DNA of 64,000 nucleotides, taken from the NCBI GenBank assembly GCA_964019135.1, contig OZ025258.1:30188186-30252185 (forward strand), given 5' to 3'. Positions 36,053 through 48,800 of the stretch are shown here, piece after piece; position 1 is the stretch's first letter; the number at the start of each line of letters is the position of its first letter. The translations under genes were made by a program, and so were the position numbers. The stretch comes from Arenicola marina. Its lineage: Eukaryota; Annelida; Polychaeta; Arenicolidae. The notes beneath the pieces were generated by a model, which was not told the origin of the DNA, made no database searches, and saw nothing but the letters and a program-made list of their open reading frames with translations.

Positions 36053-39000
36053 CTTGCGAAGTAGTTAAAGATACTAATACGGCAATATTTTGCCTAGGAA
36101 ACTTCAACACTGTCTTGCATGGAAATTATGCATTTAGGTTAATAATATATTAGTTATCATTACACATATACGGTATGCCATACAACACATGGCATGTTGA
36201 CAAGGCACTGGTTTTTTTTCTTCCAACGGAAGTACCACGTCATCAAAATTGTACCTGAAGACACGTGTACCACGTCATCAAAATTGATTACTGCCGTGCC
36301 TTTTAACATATGATCAGACAACTATGTCGTACAGAGTTAACAGTTACAGTCAGACGATGTGTCCAGGACGTTGATCCTAAACAGCTTGATAAATCAAAAT
36401 GCAGGTTGAAAATTGCTGCATGAGCAGCTTTAAATACCTGCATCGTTGATAATAACGTTGGATGCAACCTGTGGTCAGAGTTGTCAGTACCAACTTCCTG
36501 CAACATGAGTGCTATAACGACAATGATAGAAATCGTTTATATTGAGATCAGCTGATGTCAATGCTTTAATACCCACCTTAGTGAACATGTTTTTCGTGGC
36601 CGCGATAAACAGCTGCCCATCTTGTTGGCGTCGATGAGTCACGTGATTCAGGTTTCAATGAAACACCCATATAGCCTATAGCTGAAAATGATGATGCATA
36701 TATTGTACAGCTTCTGCAGCACTAAGTGAGCTCACAACAGTGTTTCTGTATGATCCGGGTTGAAAACACTGTGAATCGATTTATCCACCAGTCGGCTAAA
36801 CTGTGTTTTTTCAATAGCGTTGTTATTTATACGGAATCTTATACGTGCCACGCGCTTTCACGCCGAATCTTCCGGTAGGGGGCGTTCCGAGCCTACGTCA
36901 AATGTATGCATCAGAATTATCTTTCATATACGAAAATGGAAAATGGGTCTATTCCGATAATTATCCTTGGCTTTTTGGCACCGATGGAGTGCCTCACAGT
37001 TCAAATCTCTCATAGGTCGTACAATAGGGAAATTTAAAAAAATGGCCTGTTCTGCATCCAATAGCTTAACAGGTCAGTTAAGACCAGCATACGCGGAAAC
37101 CGTTTGTGATCTCAAGACCACTAAGATCAATAGTAAATATAAAACGTTACCTGATGCAGCGATGGTTCAGAAGAACCAGCGACATTTACTGAGAGAGTGT
37201 TGACGACGGTCGGTGGAGGAGGTAGGTTGGGGAAGGGGCTAAACAATCTTACTGTAGGGGAAACCCTCAAACTCGAACGAGATAATTGTCTGGTGTACTA
37301 TTATGGGCCAGTAATGGCCTCCCACGTACCCCTAGGGGTGGATAAAGACTTCTCACCTCTAGGGGTGGATAGAGGTTGCACACCCCTAATGGGGGATAAA
37401 GGCGTTATCGCTTTCTCTGTACGCGTTATATGCTGTGTGAAGACGAAAACAGCGGTACTTATGAGCTACCGTAGGCTGAACATTTCACAGGCAGACAGGG
37501 AATCGAGGTCAGCAACGCTATCGCGGGCCTTTCTCTTTCTACGGACTGGATAGTCTCATAAAAAACACATGCCACGCGGGCGGGCGAGCTGGTGCGGACC
37601 GGGCTTGTTTACCGATATCTTCATTGTGTGACGGGGGTGGTGGGGGGTGGGGGGGGGGGCGAAGCAGGCGGGCGCGGCTGGGCTTGTTTTTTTATGAGGT
37701 ATGAGATGAGGAACGAGGCAGAGGGGGACTATTGGTGTTGGGCACTTTACTGCGGGCCTATCATTTAGCGTTGTGGACTTCGCTGCGCGGTGTTCGTGGA
37801 ATGATGCGGCACGAATCCGTGAAGTGCTGTATATTCGCGGGAGGGGGGGGGGGGGGAGGGGTGTAGTGATACGGCTATTTTTTTACATACTTTTTAGATT
37901 TAGAGAATTTTTGGAATTTACACCAACTGATGATTTAATCAGGGACCAGTTTGAACCTGTAGGGGTTGACAATCGTGGATTACGCATTGTTTATAGAGAG
38001 AAGAGAAGATTTTTTGGTTAAAAATGACTAATATAGATACTGACAACATTTTGGTTAAAAAGGCATATAAAATTGATATTGACAGTCATGACAAAGTGTC
38101 TGGAGGATACTTATTTGAACACTTTCGCTATCAATTAGACTATATAGTCAAGTGTTTGAAAATGGGAATATCGAGAGAAATTGTTGATTTCTGCTTCGGG
38201 GATGGAGAGAAAAAAGGCGAACAAAGGGGTTATTTGGGCGGCACATATGTATATACCTAACTATATGTAGTGCAGTTCGTTCTTGCCGTGAATTTGTAGA
38301 TAGAAAAACATATTCTTGCTTTAATCTTAACAGATACACAGAAAAAAAAATTGCCCTGAATGTAATTATAATCTTGACGTGGCAGAATATAATTGTAAAC
38401 TTTAGATAAATAAATGGTGGGGGGGGGGGGGGGCTTTTGTAAAAAAAAAACTCATACATATTCCCTTTTTTATATATATATATTTGTTTTATGTTCCCAT
38501 ATTGCTGCACTGAGGTTATTCATCAAAAATATTCGTGCTCCCATTGTAGCAAAAACCACCAGATCGTCCCCCACCCCCCCCCAACTACAGTTTACAACAT
38601 CTATAGCTCAATAAATAAACATATAGTGGCTGATCCAGGGGATAGGGAGCTTAGAGTGATAAAGGCCCACAGGGCTGAAGGACTTCCTTTGGTCCCCATT
38701 ACAGGTATATGCCGCTGGAATTACCCTCATTTTTGGTGTGGTGGCTCTTTTGCAGATCCGTGCATAGATACTGGAGAGTTCACAACCAAGTCACACCTAC
38801 ACACAATTATTAGTGTATAATAAAACTAGTCTTTTTTTTGCCATTTCATGTTATGGGAACCCCCCCCCCCCCCTCACAAAAAGACACCTTGAAAGTGTGA
38901 AGGTACATCCGCACCCATTTACACATCAGGCCCCCCCTCCCCCACCCCCCCCACTTCCCCTTGGCGGAAGGAGGAAAAACAGTTTTTGTGACGTGAAAGG

Positions 39001-41790
39001 GTATATGTACACTACAGCTTATAGACAGTAAATTGACAAAAGTAACCCTGGTTTCTTTCCATGTTGATATTGGATCAACCCAGACCTCGCAATGATTCGG
39101 CCTAGCTCGCATAAGTAAGGCTATAGAAGTCAAAATTAGGGCGATCGATAACGAGAGAAATAGAACGCAACGCATGAAAATAAATGGACCACGTGCGTTT
39201 GCCGTCACTCTCTATAGGCGCGCCGTCTGGCGAGTGTTAAGGGCATAACTAGAAGTCCGTTTCAATAAATCAAGAACAGGGTTCTCACACAAGATTGACA
39301 AAAAACAGAGTTTTAAAGTCGTTTATTAGGTGATAAACTAAGCAGTTTTCGTTGCCTAGTAATATTTGATTACAAAAACACACGGCTGTAATGCGAACAC
39401 TCTATTACAGTGACCAATACATACAATGGGACAAAGTTTACAAGCACGGGACCAGAATATAAACTTACTACGCCGTTTTTGGCAGACCTAATGGTGTCAG
39501 AAATGTCTTTTGGTCCATCCTGGTCTGGCCTAAATTGTCAACGCAATTATGAGTCAGAATTCCCGTTTTTATGCAACTCAGGTATAAACTTTGTACACAT
39601 TGTTCAATATTACAGATATGTTCATAACCTTAGAAATGGTAAAGTGTCTACACACGAAACGGTCCATCAGCCACTCCTTATGACGTCACTGCTCAGAACA
39701 CACACAGGTGACGCTACGAGGACAGACAAGCGTACTCCTCACATTGCTAGATGACGTCACTTACACCAATGACGTCACGCGCACGTCCTCGCACTCGATT
39801 GGCCGCGGCCCATTGTTTACGTCACGTCCGGGGTAAGCCCATCCCGCATTCTGCGACTGACTACTTCCTAAAATTTACGATTTGTAACCTCTCATGTTGG
39901 CGCCAGGAAATACATATGGCAATAGCTCTCGAGCCAGATGGGCATTATTTCCGCACAAAAACGCTAGGCGTAAATTTGTGCTCAGGTAAATTCAATTCAA
40001 TCGCCGTTGCTGTGTTTTAATTATTGTAAAACTAATTACTATAATTACTCATTTTCTGATTAAAAATACGTCTTTTCCCGGTGTAGACTAGATCTGCGAT
40101 CAGAAATCACGAGGTACGTGTACATTCGGCGCCTCTATCCGGGACATCTTATTTGCACATATGTATCATCTTCAGCCCGCTGAACAAACATCTGACACTG
40201 GATCCAGCACGTAAATGTAGAGCCCTAGTTTCTCGGTTACACTGTGTAGTACTTACTCCTCACAATTTACTGGTTGGCATGTAACCATCGACTGGTAGCC
40301 CCGAATGGAGCTGATAGCTAATATTAATCGGCGTTATAACCTAGGATAGCGTAGGGCTATTTCATTTAACACACGTTCGTGCCACAATATTAGAGCGACC
40401 AAACGCTCGGCTTCATATACATATATAAACTAATTGTTCTTTTATATAAGAGTCGTGAATAAAAAAATATAGCAGCTAAGAGCCGTTCCATGTGAACACT
40501 TGAGGGGTAGGGCAGGACGTACAGAGCGTCAACTGTGAACTCATCTGATCAGGGGGTGGGCTTCGTAATATAACCAACAACTGTCAAGATATTGAGCGAT
40601 AATGTAACCTACAACCAGCAGCAAACTGTCGCAATCCCTCCGTTCGGATTAGTTCCACGTGTTCGACTATTTACCGGAATCCCAGCGGGCGGAGGGATTT
40701 CTGTCACCCTTTGGTGTTTAGTCATGGGAGTGAGACTATAACGGTGTCCGGAGTGCTGCAGGCCCGGGCGCTAATACTGATATACCCGGTATGTACACAT
40801 GTGACGTCATGACACCATGAGAACTGATTTGGCATACAAGGCAAACGACTTGTAGGGCCCCAAAGGGCCTTTTTCGACACGGCGATTTTAAAATCGACAA
40901 CGCGACATTGGGGCTGCCTTAAAATCGACATGCGATATGGCAACCCCCTCAGGGACCCTACTGTTGTGTTTAGTTCTATGATGACACTACAATCGCACCG
41001 GTAGGGTGAGACAGGATCGGAAACCCGGCCAGTTGTAATTTGCAATTAAAATCTGCAAATTAGTACTGTAATCAGACGCTCCTGGGTCTGTATATGTATG
41101 TACATATTTCTCCACTTTCAGATGAAAAACATATGTTGACATTTAATTTAGATTACCATGTAACTATTACATGTTACACGGCTGAATCTATACTTTTAAG
41201 ACTATATCGAATGGAGACTAAGAAGACTTGCCAAATATCAGTGCCCTCTAGCAGCGAGCTTCAAGCCGGTCTCACCCCACCCCTGTTAACAAACTCACAC
41301 CCCACAACACGTTTGCATCCTTAAATACATCTCATAAATCATATATATATATATAATTACTACAAAGTACACAAATCTTGAGCATGCAATAAAAATACAG
41401 TATAGTACAGTATTGATACGGGATTAATAGCACTGTTAATAATGACTGGTTAATTCTACACTGACCAGCAGAGTCACCACCTGTGCCCAGGAGGTGAACC
41501 GTCAGAAGTGAAAGCTGCACGTAACATGGGATTCATAAATATAGCTCCATCGCGCGCGCAAACAAAGCAAAACAACTATATCCTCTCAAATGGTCCGGAT
41601 TTGGAAAGGAGTTTCCTCGTAATTAGGCCTATCATGGATGTCTCGAAGGCAAGTCCTTCCTTTCATCAGCGTTAGTCTATTGACGACAAACACAAGCTTT
41701 GGTAGCCTGAATCCCTGATATAGTGCACAGCAGATTGAAGCGATGTGGCGGCGGGAAGAAGACAACGGACAGACGCCGACATACAACGAG
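36053..41790. other. intergenic DNA without recognised genes
   Basis: The features are minor. At 36221-36285 a short repeat of TACCACGTCATCAAAATTG occurs twice. At 37328-37400 the motif CCTAGGGGTGGATAAAG is repeated. Poly-G/poly-C tracts lie near 37640, 37845, 38416, 38860 and 38940, and an (AT)n run near 41342. An AT-rich stretch at 37880-38820 holds short frames (for example LIRDQFEPVGVDNRG and HFRYQLDYIVKCLKMG) that look protein-like but match no family I know. Confidence 0.5.
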
Positions 41791-41794
41791 TTGG

Positions 41795-42245
41795 TCAGCA
41801 GGGAGCCAGCATGTGGTCGTCAGCAGGAAGCCAGCGCGCGGTGGTCAGCAGGGATCCAGCCAGCACGCGGTGGTCAGCAGGGATCCAGCCACCACGCGGT
41901 GGTTAGCAGGGAGACAGCCAGCATGTGGTGGTCAGCAGGGAGCCAGCCAGCACGCGGTGGTCAGCAGGGAGCCAGCCAGCACGCGTTGGTCAGCAGAGAG
42001 CCAGCCAGCATGCGTTGGTCAGTAGGGAGTATAGTATAGCACGAGGTGGTCAGCGGGGAGCCAGCCAGTACGCGTTGGCCAGCGGGGAGCCAGCCAGTAC
42101 GCGTTGGCCAGCAGGGAGCCAGCCAGGACGCGGTGGTCAGCAGAGAGCCAGTCAGCACGCGGTGGTCAGCAGGGAGCCAGCCAGCACGCGGTGGTCAGCA
42201 GGGAGCCAGCCAGCATGCGGTGGTCAGCAGGGAGCCAGCCACCGC
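41795..42245. repeat. 29-bp minisatellite
   Basis: About 15 copies of CAGCAGGGAGCCAGCCAGCA followed by CGCGGTGGT, with GTTGGCC and ATGTGG variants and one interruption near 42028-42045. Confidence 0.92.
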
Positions 42246-44760
42246 GCGATCCCGCCATACCTGATTATGGTCCCACGACGCAAAAACCACAAGCAATAAA
42301 CTGAATGTAGCTGCTCCCCTTTGGTGCCGATGAAACTGGTGACAGCTGCATAATCTTAGGAGACGCGTAATTAACTCACACAAATAATAAAATCAAATGC
42401 TGTTTCATTGTAACAGACTAGTTTGTCTGATAATTCCATTCATTGCAGCAGTAGAGTCATACACCCCTCCCCCCTCCCCCAAACCCCCGTACGTAGGAGC
42501 AACTCGGGACTCAACAAAGTGTAACAGAAACTAACTGGCCGCACACAAACGGAAAGAAACACCTCAAAATTATCCCTGACAGCAACAGATACTCCTTTGA
42601 GCAGATTATTATTACGATGTAGTAATCTATACAATAAAGAATACTTGACATTCGAAACGGTGTATCCTGCGATGTAGTGAACACGAACGCCAAGGAAAAT
42701 TATGCAAAGATGGAACTGGTGGTGATTTCCCCGTTTGTACTGGTAATGCAACACGTGAAACTCCATTGCTCATAGACACGACTTCCTAACATCAGGGGAG
42801 CAATCAACCACCGTGCTATAGACAACCAAAGATACTGTAAGACCCTAGTCAGTTATCCCTGAAGATAGTGAAGGCACTCGCAGGAGGCAAACTCATGACG
42901 ATCTGGTCGCGTTATCGACGCCAATCAGGGAACAAAACACATTAGAATGCCTCAACATTTAATTTAAATGTTAATTAATTAATTAATGTACGGCAGATAT
43001 CCTAGGCACTGCCTGAATGATATCCCACGGGCGATCTTTGAACTAGTGTGATGCACATAACTAAAAAGGGTTACAGGTGATGCACTCAAAACGCGCAAAT
43101 AATCCACCCACGTGTTCCTTAGAGTTATAATTAAACCGCTACCTTCAAATACACGTTCGGTGCAGCAACATATAAGCTTCTCTATGTAGTGTAAACACGT
43201 TACCATAGTTAAAACTGGATTGATGATTACAACAACAACAGGAGTGGTGCTCCCTCCAAGGTACCATATAAACACGCTGCAACCACGCGGGCGTCTCACC
43301 CCTGACGGACTAGGCGTCTGCCGACAAGTCTACACGTCTACTATTTTACTCACGATTCAACACCGAAAATGGCCACACGGTGGCGACACTGATCAACCAA
43401 CACATTAACGCCACGCCATGCGATTACAAACCGCTGTGTTCCAGAGACGCTCAAGCCAGGTACTAAATCAATAACAACAAAATGACCACAGAGATAACAC
43501 AACGGCCGAACGAGAAGTGCAATATACTTCATATCATAGATATATATATATATATGTGTCTTTACACGGACAAATGACAAAGACTTCAACAAGGATTTAA
43601 CAGTTAAATATCAAGGCACTGACATGACTATTCTAGAGAATTATAATATTTATATATATCTATATGTCACTGTATGGCCTTATATATCGAACAGGATTCC
43701 GCGGACGCACATTTCAGCCGTTTTTTTTCAAACATAAAATCGTCACGCCGATATGTACAGTGCAGGCGAAAATAGATTGAAACCAGAACACGAACCCGGA
43801 GTCTCAAATAAAAAGACGTCCCAACAAAAACAAAAAGCAAAGAATCGGTATCAGTCAATCATTTACACATTGCGAACTCATTGTAGATCGTCATTAAGTA
43901 AAGCCTGTGTGAGACGAGTGTAGCCTTTGGACCCCGCCAGGGTTCCCATATACATTGTATCTACACACTGAACGCCAAGCGGCCGATGCCCGAACTATAT
44001 CTGGTGCCAGCTTGTCGGTCAGGCACGGGTCACTAGAAGTATCTACAGGTAAAGCGGGAAGCTAGGAGGGCGTTTATACCTCCATCTTGTGGACATACAG
44101 TGCGCTGTACAGGGCCAAGGACCCTTTCCGAAATGAAAGATATGTCAACTGTTCCCGGACTCCAATATAGGAAACCTATTCGGAGTACATGCCTTGCGAT
44201 CTTCTTAGTCCAGAGGAGGGTGGGGGGCATGCTATTATTGATATAAATACCGCTATCGCCTAGAAGCCAATAGCCATCTATCCAACACCAGTTTGGTCGT
44301 TCAAGAATACACAGAAATAAAACAAATAACATTAATTTGGCCACAAGCTGGTTTCGTTGTTTTCTTTGTTTCACACAGACACACGTGTTGGCTCTGTAGC
44401 CAGTGTAGCGCTCAGGCATCATGGCAACTTAGCCACTTCCAGGAACCAGTCCAATGCGGATTAAGGCGTAAAGCAGGGAACCAGGCGTCTGGTCTTGGTC
44501 GATCCAACGAGCTGGGTTGCCAGAACCGGTTTTTCAGGCATAACCCATAAGGCAGGTTCGTGTTTTACCAGACCTCAAGGAACCAGCCTCCCGATTCAGC
44601 TAGAACCATGGAACCAGCCTTCATCTACATATGATCTCTCTGCGATATAAGGGATCTTTTGGTCCAGCATGCTGTCTGGTACAGCCTGGTTCAGCGTAGC
44701 GCCCACTTAGCGGCCTGGAGCCAGCCCGGTGGAGCCCACGTGGTGTCTGTGCTACCCATG
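42246..44760. other. intergenic DNA and probable 3' UTR of the Mondo gene
   Basis: No coding region is recognised. The part next to 44760 should contain the Mondo 3' UTR. 44430-44620 has several loosely repeated GGAACCAG motifs. An (AT)n run lies near 43539-43556. Confidence 0.5.
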
Positions 44761-45856
44761 CTACGTGAGGCCGGCAGAGGGCGCGCCCGTCACGGCCTGC
44801 GTGGCTTGCTCCGGCATCCGGGCGGGGTCTGACAGGATGGTGGTCGTGGTGCTTAGGTGGCGCAGGGAGTTCAGCACGGCTGTCAGCGAGGAAATCAAAG
44901 GAATTCCGTGTTTTAGGCTGTTTTTGCGCACATTTTCCAAGCAAAGTAAAATTTATTTCACTTATGCGCACACAGATTATTATATTATTGAATAATCTAG
45001 GTGCATTCTGCTGCCATGCAGCAACATTACACAGTTGATCTTAACTAGCGTGCAACTTGTTATGTAGCGGTGTGTATATGTTCCATGGGCCCGTAACCCC
45101 CAAGTGCAATAAAAGACACAATAAACTGAGCCGAGGTAACTCACGACGTGAGGAAATGAAAGGAATTCGGTGTTTTGGGCTGCTTTTGTGCACACAAGGG
45201 TTAAACTGGGCAAAGGAAACTAACTCCACGAGGCGAGGAAATACAATAAATTAGTGTTTTGGGCCACTGACCTGGTCTGAGTGCCACCAGAGAGCAGTGC
45301 TGCTCGAGCCAGGCCATGACACTGCGGCACAGGTCCTCCACGCTCGTCGTGGACACCATGTTGTTGTAGGAGTCGAAGAGGCTCCGTATGATAGTGCTGA
45401 ACTGTGGCCAGGGTTAAGGACCAACGCGGAGTGCATTGTCATTCACACTTTACTATTTCGTTGGTTAATCCAATGGATTCTTATACAATTACTGTTACCA
45501 GTTACTGGATGGCAGCCATTGTTGCACCCAATTGTTCTGCGTTATTTGAATGCGCGTATATTAGCACCCTATGCCAGATAAACATATTAATTAAACATGA
45601 TCAAAAATGTCGCTCCCACCCCCCACTCCAAAAAAAGAAAAGAAAAAAAACAATAAAAAAGCATAACTTATAAATAAGTGAAAACACAATAAATCAGCAG
45701 CAAAGATCCCGATATACACGTGGCAAGGATACGATCCAGAACTTCCAGTTTTGCAAGGTCCGGTTGCGGACGAAGTCCTCGAACATGTCCTTCATGCGGT
45801 CGACCCTCTGCCTGGTGACGGGCGCGCCGGTGGCTGGCAGCTGCGACTGACACACG
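44761..45856 (-). CDS. MLXIP: Mondo C-terminal exons: dimerisation and cytoplasmic localisation domain
   Basis: Three exons. 45733-45856 encodes CQSQLPATGAPVTRQRVDRM and DMFEDFVRNRTLQNWKFW. 45272-45401 encodes FSTIIRSLFDSYNNMVSTTS followed by VEDLCRSVMAWLEQHCSL. 44761-44879 encodes VLNSLRHLSTTTTILSDPAR followed by MPEQATQAV and ends in TAG. This is the conserved domain shared with MLX that supports dimerisation and cytoplasmic retention. The similarity to vertebrates runs to the last residues, so the protein is complete at this end. Confidence 0.94.
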
Positions 45857-48800
45857 CTGGGGACAGCAGGCAAGGCACAGTCAGCAAAGGCTATATGCAT
45901 TGGATTTAGAACACTAAACCTGGCTTGACAAAGACGTGTTGCGTACGTACCACCATTCTCCGCATTAGTATCGCTGGGGAAACAACCCCACTTTGGTTCA
46001 GAGTAAGCGATAGCCGCACTTAAGCTGGTACCTCAGATATAGTGTGAACGTACAGGCCAAGAAGTAGCGCAAGTGCCTCTATAATCTACTCCAGACGTGT
46101 ACTTGTTCTTTAACGCCGTCTGTTCGTCTCCCGCCGTGGTAAGTGACGTTTCCGGCATGATTATCTTCACATATGAAGAAAAGGCGCAATTTCTACGCGC
46201 AAATAGTACGTATCCATGTTATGCAGGTCACAGATCCCATGGTTGCCTTTCAAAAGAGCCCCGAGGACATGGCTCTATATCCCCGGCGGCACTTCCCATT
46301 TTCCGCGATATGACCGAAATAGATTCAGGCGCCCTACTCCAAAAGGAATAGCAGCAATCCCCAACGCTTGGCCTAGAGGTACCGACCTGATGGACTGGTT
46401 GAGAGACTCGACCTCCTGCCTCAACACCTCAGCCTCGTTCTGCATCTGGCCTCGCTCCTCCTTCAGCTTCTTGCAGTACTCGGCAGCTACAAGGACACGT
46501 CACACCAGTGAAAACAGCCCAGCAACGTCTCCTTTACACTAAGTATTCATCAGCAATCGCAGATCAGCGCATTTTATTTTTTCTCACATCGCGATACGCG
46601 TAAATAAATACTAGTTGTGAGAGATTAACTTCGCATATTGGCCACTGGTTTATCAAGGAGTAAATCTGCAATATAAGTTTCAATTAACCACGAGAGCTGG
46701 ACTTCATCGGCATAATAGGCAACACATTTTAAGCCCGGAAGACGTCAAAATAAGGCTTCTATACGTTCTTCCGCAATTAATTGTAAGCAAACTGTGTACA
46801 ACTTTGCTATAATGCCAAAACTTAAATTTTGTGGGACCGCAGACTAAGTCACATCATACGTGTAAAACGTCACTTCAAACGTTCTAGGATTATCAAACAA
46901 AGTCATCAGCAGCATACAGAGCATAAGCCAAGGATGAGGAAAAGTTCGAGAACTAACATGCACCCGACCCCCCATAGCCAAGACAATAAATGCAACAAAA
47001 TATTCATAGAGAATAGAAAAGATATTGACATGGACGGATACTTTAATGCACCTGGATGGGGGACTTTAATACCCCTAGATTTATGAAATTGGATGGTTAC
47101 TTGTCTGACAGTGACTGTCTATAACAAGGGCCCCAGCCTTTATGAGACGTCCATGGCAACCCATCTTGCCCAGACCACCGGATACCCTCCACTCTAGCGT
47201 CACCCCTACTGCTTACCCTTCTGTAACGTGTTCGAGATGCTCGACTTGCTGCTGTTGCTGTTCTTCAGGGCGGGCACGAGCTGGTGCATCATCTCGAAGC
47301 CGACCTGGACAGGGCACGAGGCGAGAGGAGGGAAGGTTGAGCGGGCAGGTCAAGAGAGGCAGGGATAGCAGGTCAGCGCAAACAGGCAGATACTGACGTA
47401 TATTGGCCACGCCACACCGTAATAATGCATTCCATTACATGGCACCGGGAAATGCGGAAAACAGGCACATTACGGTCACTGAAACGGTACAGCTCGTGAA
47501 TTCGATAACTGTAGCTGGTGAGTTAGTTATTACAGCTGGCAAATCAAACAATTATAAGGGGGTGGTTGGTTGTATATTAAGGAAGCTTTAACCACGTTTG
47601 GTCATATCGTGTGAATGGCACAAGTAAAGGAAAGTGGAGCCATGTCCCCGGGGGTAACCCCCTACTCTTTGCGAAGAAAGACATGGGATGTTTATCCTGC
47701 GACCACACAGACATGGCCACAGCGGGCTCGAACCACCGATACATGTGCCGCTCTCAGGTAACCAGAGCGCCGAAATCCAGCGCTCTAGCCCACTGAGCTA
47801 TCGGGCCGGCCCCTTCTAGTGGTGGAGTCGGTTATTACAGTTCCCAAAGTCTATCACAGCTGTGGCGGATTTCACGAACGCAGTTTAGCCGACTACGGGG
47901 CTTAGTCGACTAAATTTACCACGTGCGATTTTAGCCGACAAAGTCCCGTAGCCGGTTAAACTATGCACGAGAAATAGGCCCCTGGTAAATCGACCATCAG
48001 AACATAAAAGATGTCTCTGTGACGCCCATCCATCCCATTACTACGAAGGCACCGCGTGGGACGCCAATAATCAGCCCAAAATAGTCTTCAAGGGTGAAAA
48101 TAATCGTGCTTTGTGGAAGCAAACAATCTCAGTTTTATCGGTAATGTTAGTAGAAGCCTCGATCACATTCCACAGACGCCACTCCAACGACCGCCATCGT
48201 GCCACAGAAAGCATCAACATCATCCCATAAAGCACCCGTATCACCTCGACCTCTGCGTAACCTTCCATCAGCGCACGTGACTGCCTATCACTCGCTGACC
48301 GAGTCAATCCAAGGAATTTTAAATAATTGTTTGTGTGTTCATTTTGGAATATGTAGAGGTTTTGCTTCAAATGGCGTTCCATATGCACCATGCTGCAGGT
48401 CTGAGGTCACGTGGCTGACACACGTGGTCAGTCGGCTCACCTTTCAACAAGGAACTGGCCTTGCTGATTTTGGCCTGGGGTGTCTTACTCAGGCTCGGTA
48501 CAAGGTGGTGGAGCATTTCAAAGCCCATCTACCCGACATACGGAGAGGTCAGACAGAATACAAGCACGTTTCTGCTTATATTCTAATGTAACTAACATAT
48601 GGGGCAAGGAAACAGAAGTATTACCCAACGAAAAATGTGTTTCCACTTCCGCCAGGGTAGAATTTACGCTTGACGAGATCGATTATTGCAATAAATTTTA
48701 GTCATACAAAAGCCAAGAGTTCTGCAGACTAAGCTGACAAGCGCTAACATGGAATGACCGTGACGAATCACGGGCATAAGTAAAGGTGAAAATAAGCGGG

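Noticed and set aside
44033-44422. 129-codon minus-strand frame downstream of Mondo
   Set aside because: No family recognised. It lies in the expected 3' UTR/intergenic region and has no splice or start context.
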